From Chloroflexota bacterium (GTDB taxonomy: Bacteria; Chloroflexota; Dehalococcoidia; Lucifugimonadales; JADFKI01), in the NCBI GenBank assembly GCA_022565015.1, contig JADFKI010000105.1, positions 1 through 11,055 on the forward strand: a stretch of DNA of 11,055 bases, written 5' to 3'. The position numbers and the translations under genes were made by a program. The first letter of the stretch is position 1. Each line of letters starts with the position of its first letter. This document shows, piece after piece, positions 10,937 to 11,055 of the stretch. The notes beneath the pieces are model-generated. The model saw nothing but the letters and a program-made list of their open reading frames with translations. It was not told where the DNA came from and did not search any database.

Positions 10937-11055
10937 GAAGATGCCCCAAGGTATACGCGCCCCTCCCTCTAGCTCCCTCCTCCGACTCCCATGAGGAATA
11001 TCTTCGGAGTCCCCCGACGTATGGGGAAACCACGCGGGGGAGGGAGGACAATACA
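10937..11055 (+). repeat. Palindromic repeat B, copy 3, with a 56-base insert in its loop
   Basis: GAAGATGCCCCAAGGTATAC and CCTCCCTCTAGCTCCCTCC (to 10980) match copy 2. Bases 10981-11036 are then extra and begin with a 28-base TCCGACTCC...ATATCTTCGGA unit. The right arm GGGGAGGGAGGACAATACA (11037-11055) is identical to copy 2 and ends at the window edge. Confidence 0.7.

Larger units (their letters stand above)
10555..11055. other. Gene-free, repeat-filled region upstream of panC
   Basis: No supported gene occurs in these 501 bases. Open frames here (for example 10645-10911 on the minus strand and 10667-10927 on the plus strand) are products of low-complexity repeats. From 10589 to the right edge the sequence is an array of palindromes, listed separately. 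A promoter for panC must lie here or the gene is read from beyond the window, but no convincing hexamers were found. Confidence 0.7.

Overview
The window is about 11 kb of moderately GC-rich bacterial chromosome with short intergenic gaps and GTG/TTG starts. It carries two ordinary housekeeping genes (surE, panC), a catabolic-looking operon and several dispersed palindromic repeats. Gene content and repeat style resemble Chloroflexota of the Dehalococcoidia/SAR202 kind. That is an inference from general knowledge; no rRNA or other marker gene is present.

Left part (1-2611, plus strand): an ArsR-type repressor is translationally overlapped with an AHSA1/SRPBCC protein, under a promoter placed so that the mRNA would be leaderless. 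After a probable terminator (895-926) come a DinB/maleylpyruvate-isomerase-like protein of the TIGR03086 type, a second AHSA1 protein and a third SRPBCC protein. Three SRPBCC ligand-binding folds plus one DinB-fold protein within 2.6 kb suggest a small regulated module for handling a hydrophobic or thiol-reactive compound; the substrate cannot be read from the sequence.

Middle part (3291-6785, minus strand): the transcription order is a thiolase-like protein lacking both catalytic cysteines, a DUF35 Zn-ribbon/OB-fold protein, and a thiamine-diphosphate enzyme of the benzoylformate decarboxylase type. The thiolase-DUF35 pair resembles the Ltp/ChsH2 acyl-CoA lyases. A promoter and two leader hairpins precede the thiolase, and one palindromic repeat and one GC hairpin sit between the genes.

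Accessory islet (about 6900-7870): small genes in visibly more AT-rich DNA. They are a GTG-start hypothetical protein, a divergent small acidic protein and a winged-helix regulator. Next, on the minus strand, come a NIPSNAP-family protein, surE, a decayed hicA toxin gene (two in-frame stops), an intact hicB antitoxin gene and panC. A candidate 102-bp inverted-repeat element separates hicB from hicA.

Repeats: 2907-3231 and 10589-11055 are built from short palindromes. A recurring unit of about 29 nt begins TCCGA and ends TCGGA. It appears at least six times and lies inside the loops of larger palindromic repeats of two unrelated families, so the same repeat occurs with and without it. This hairpin-within-hairpin mosaic is the most unusual feature of the window.
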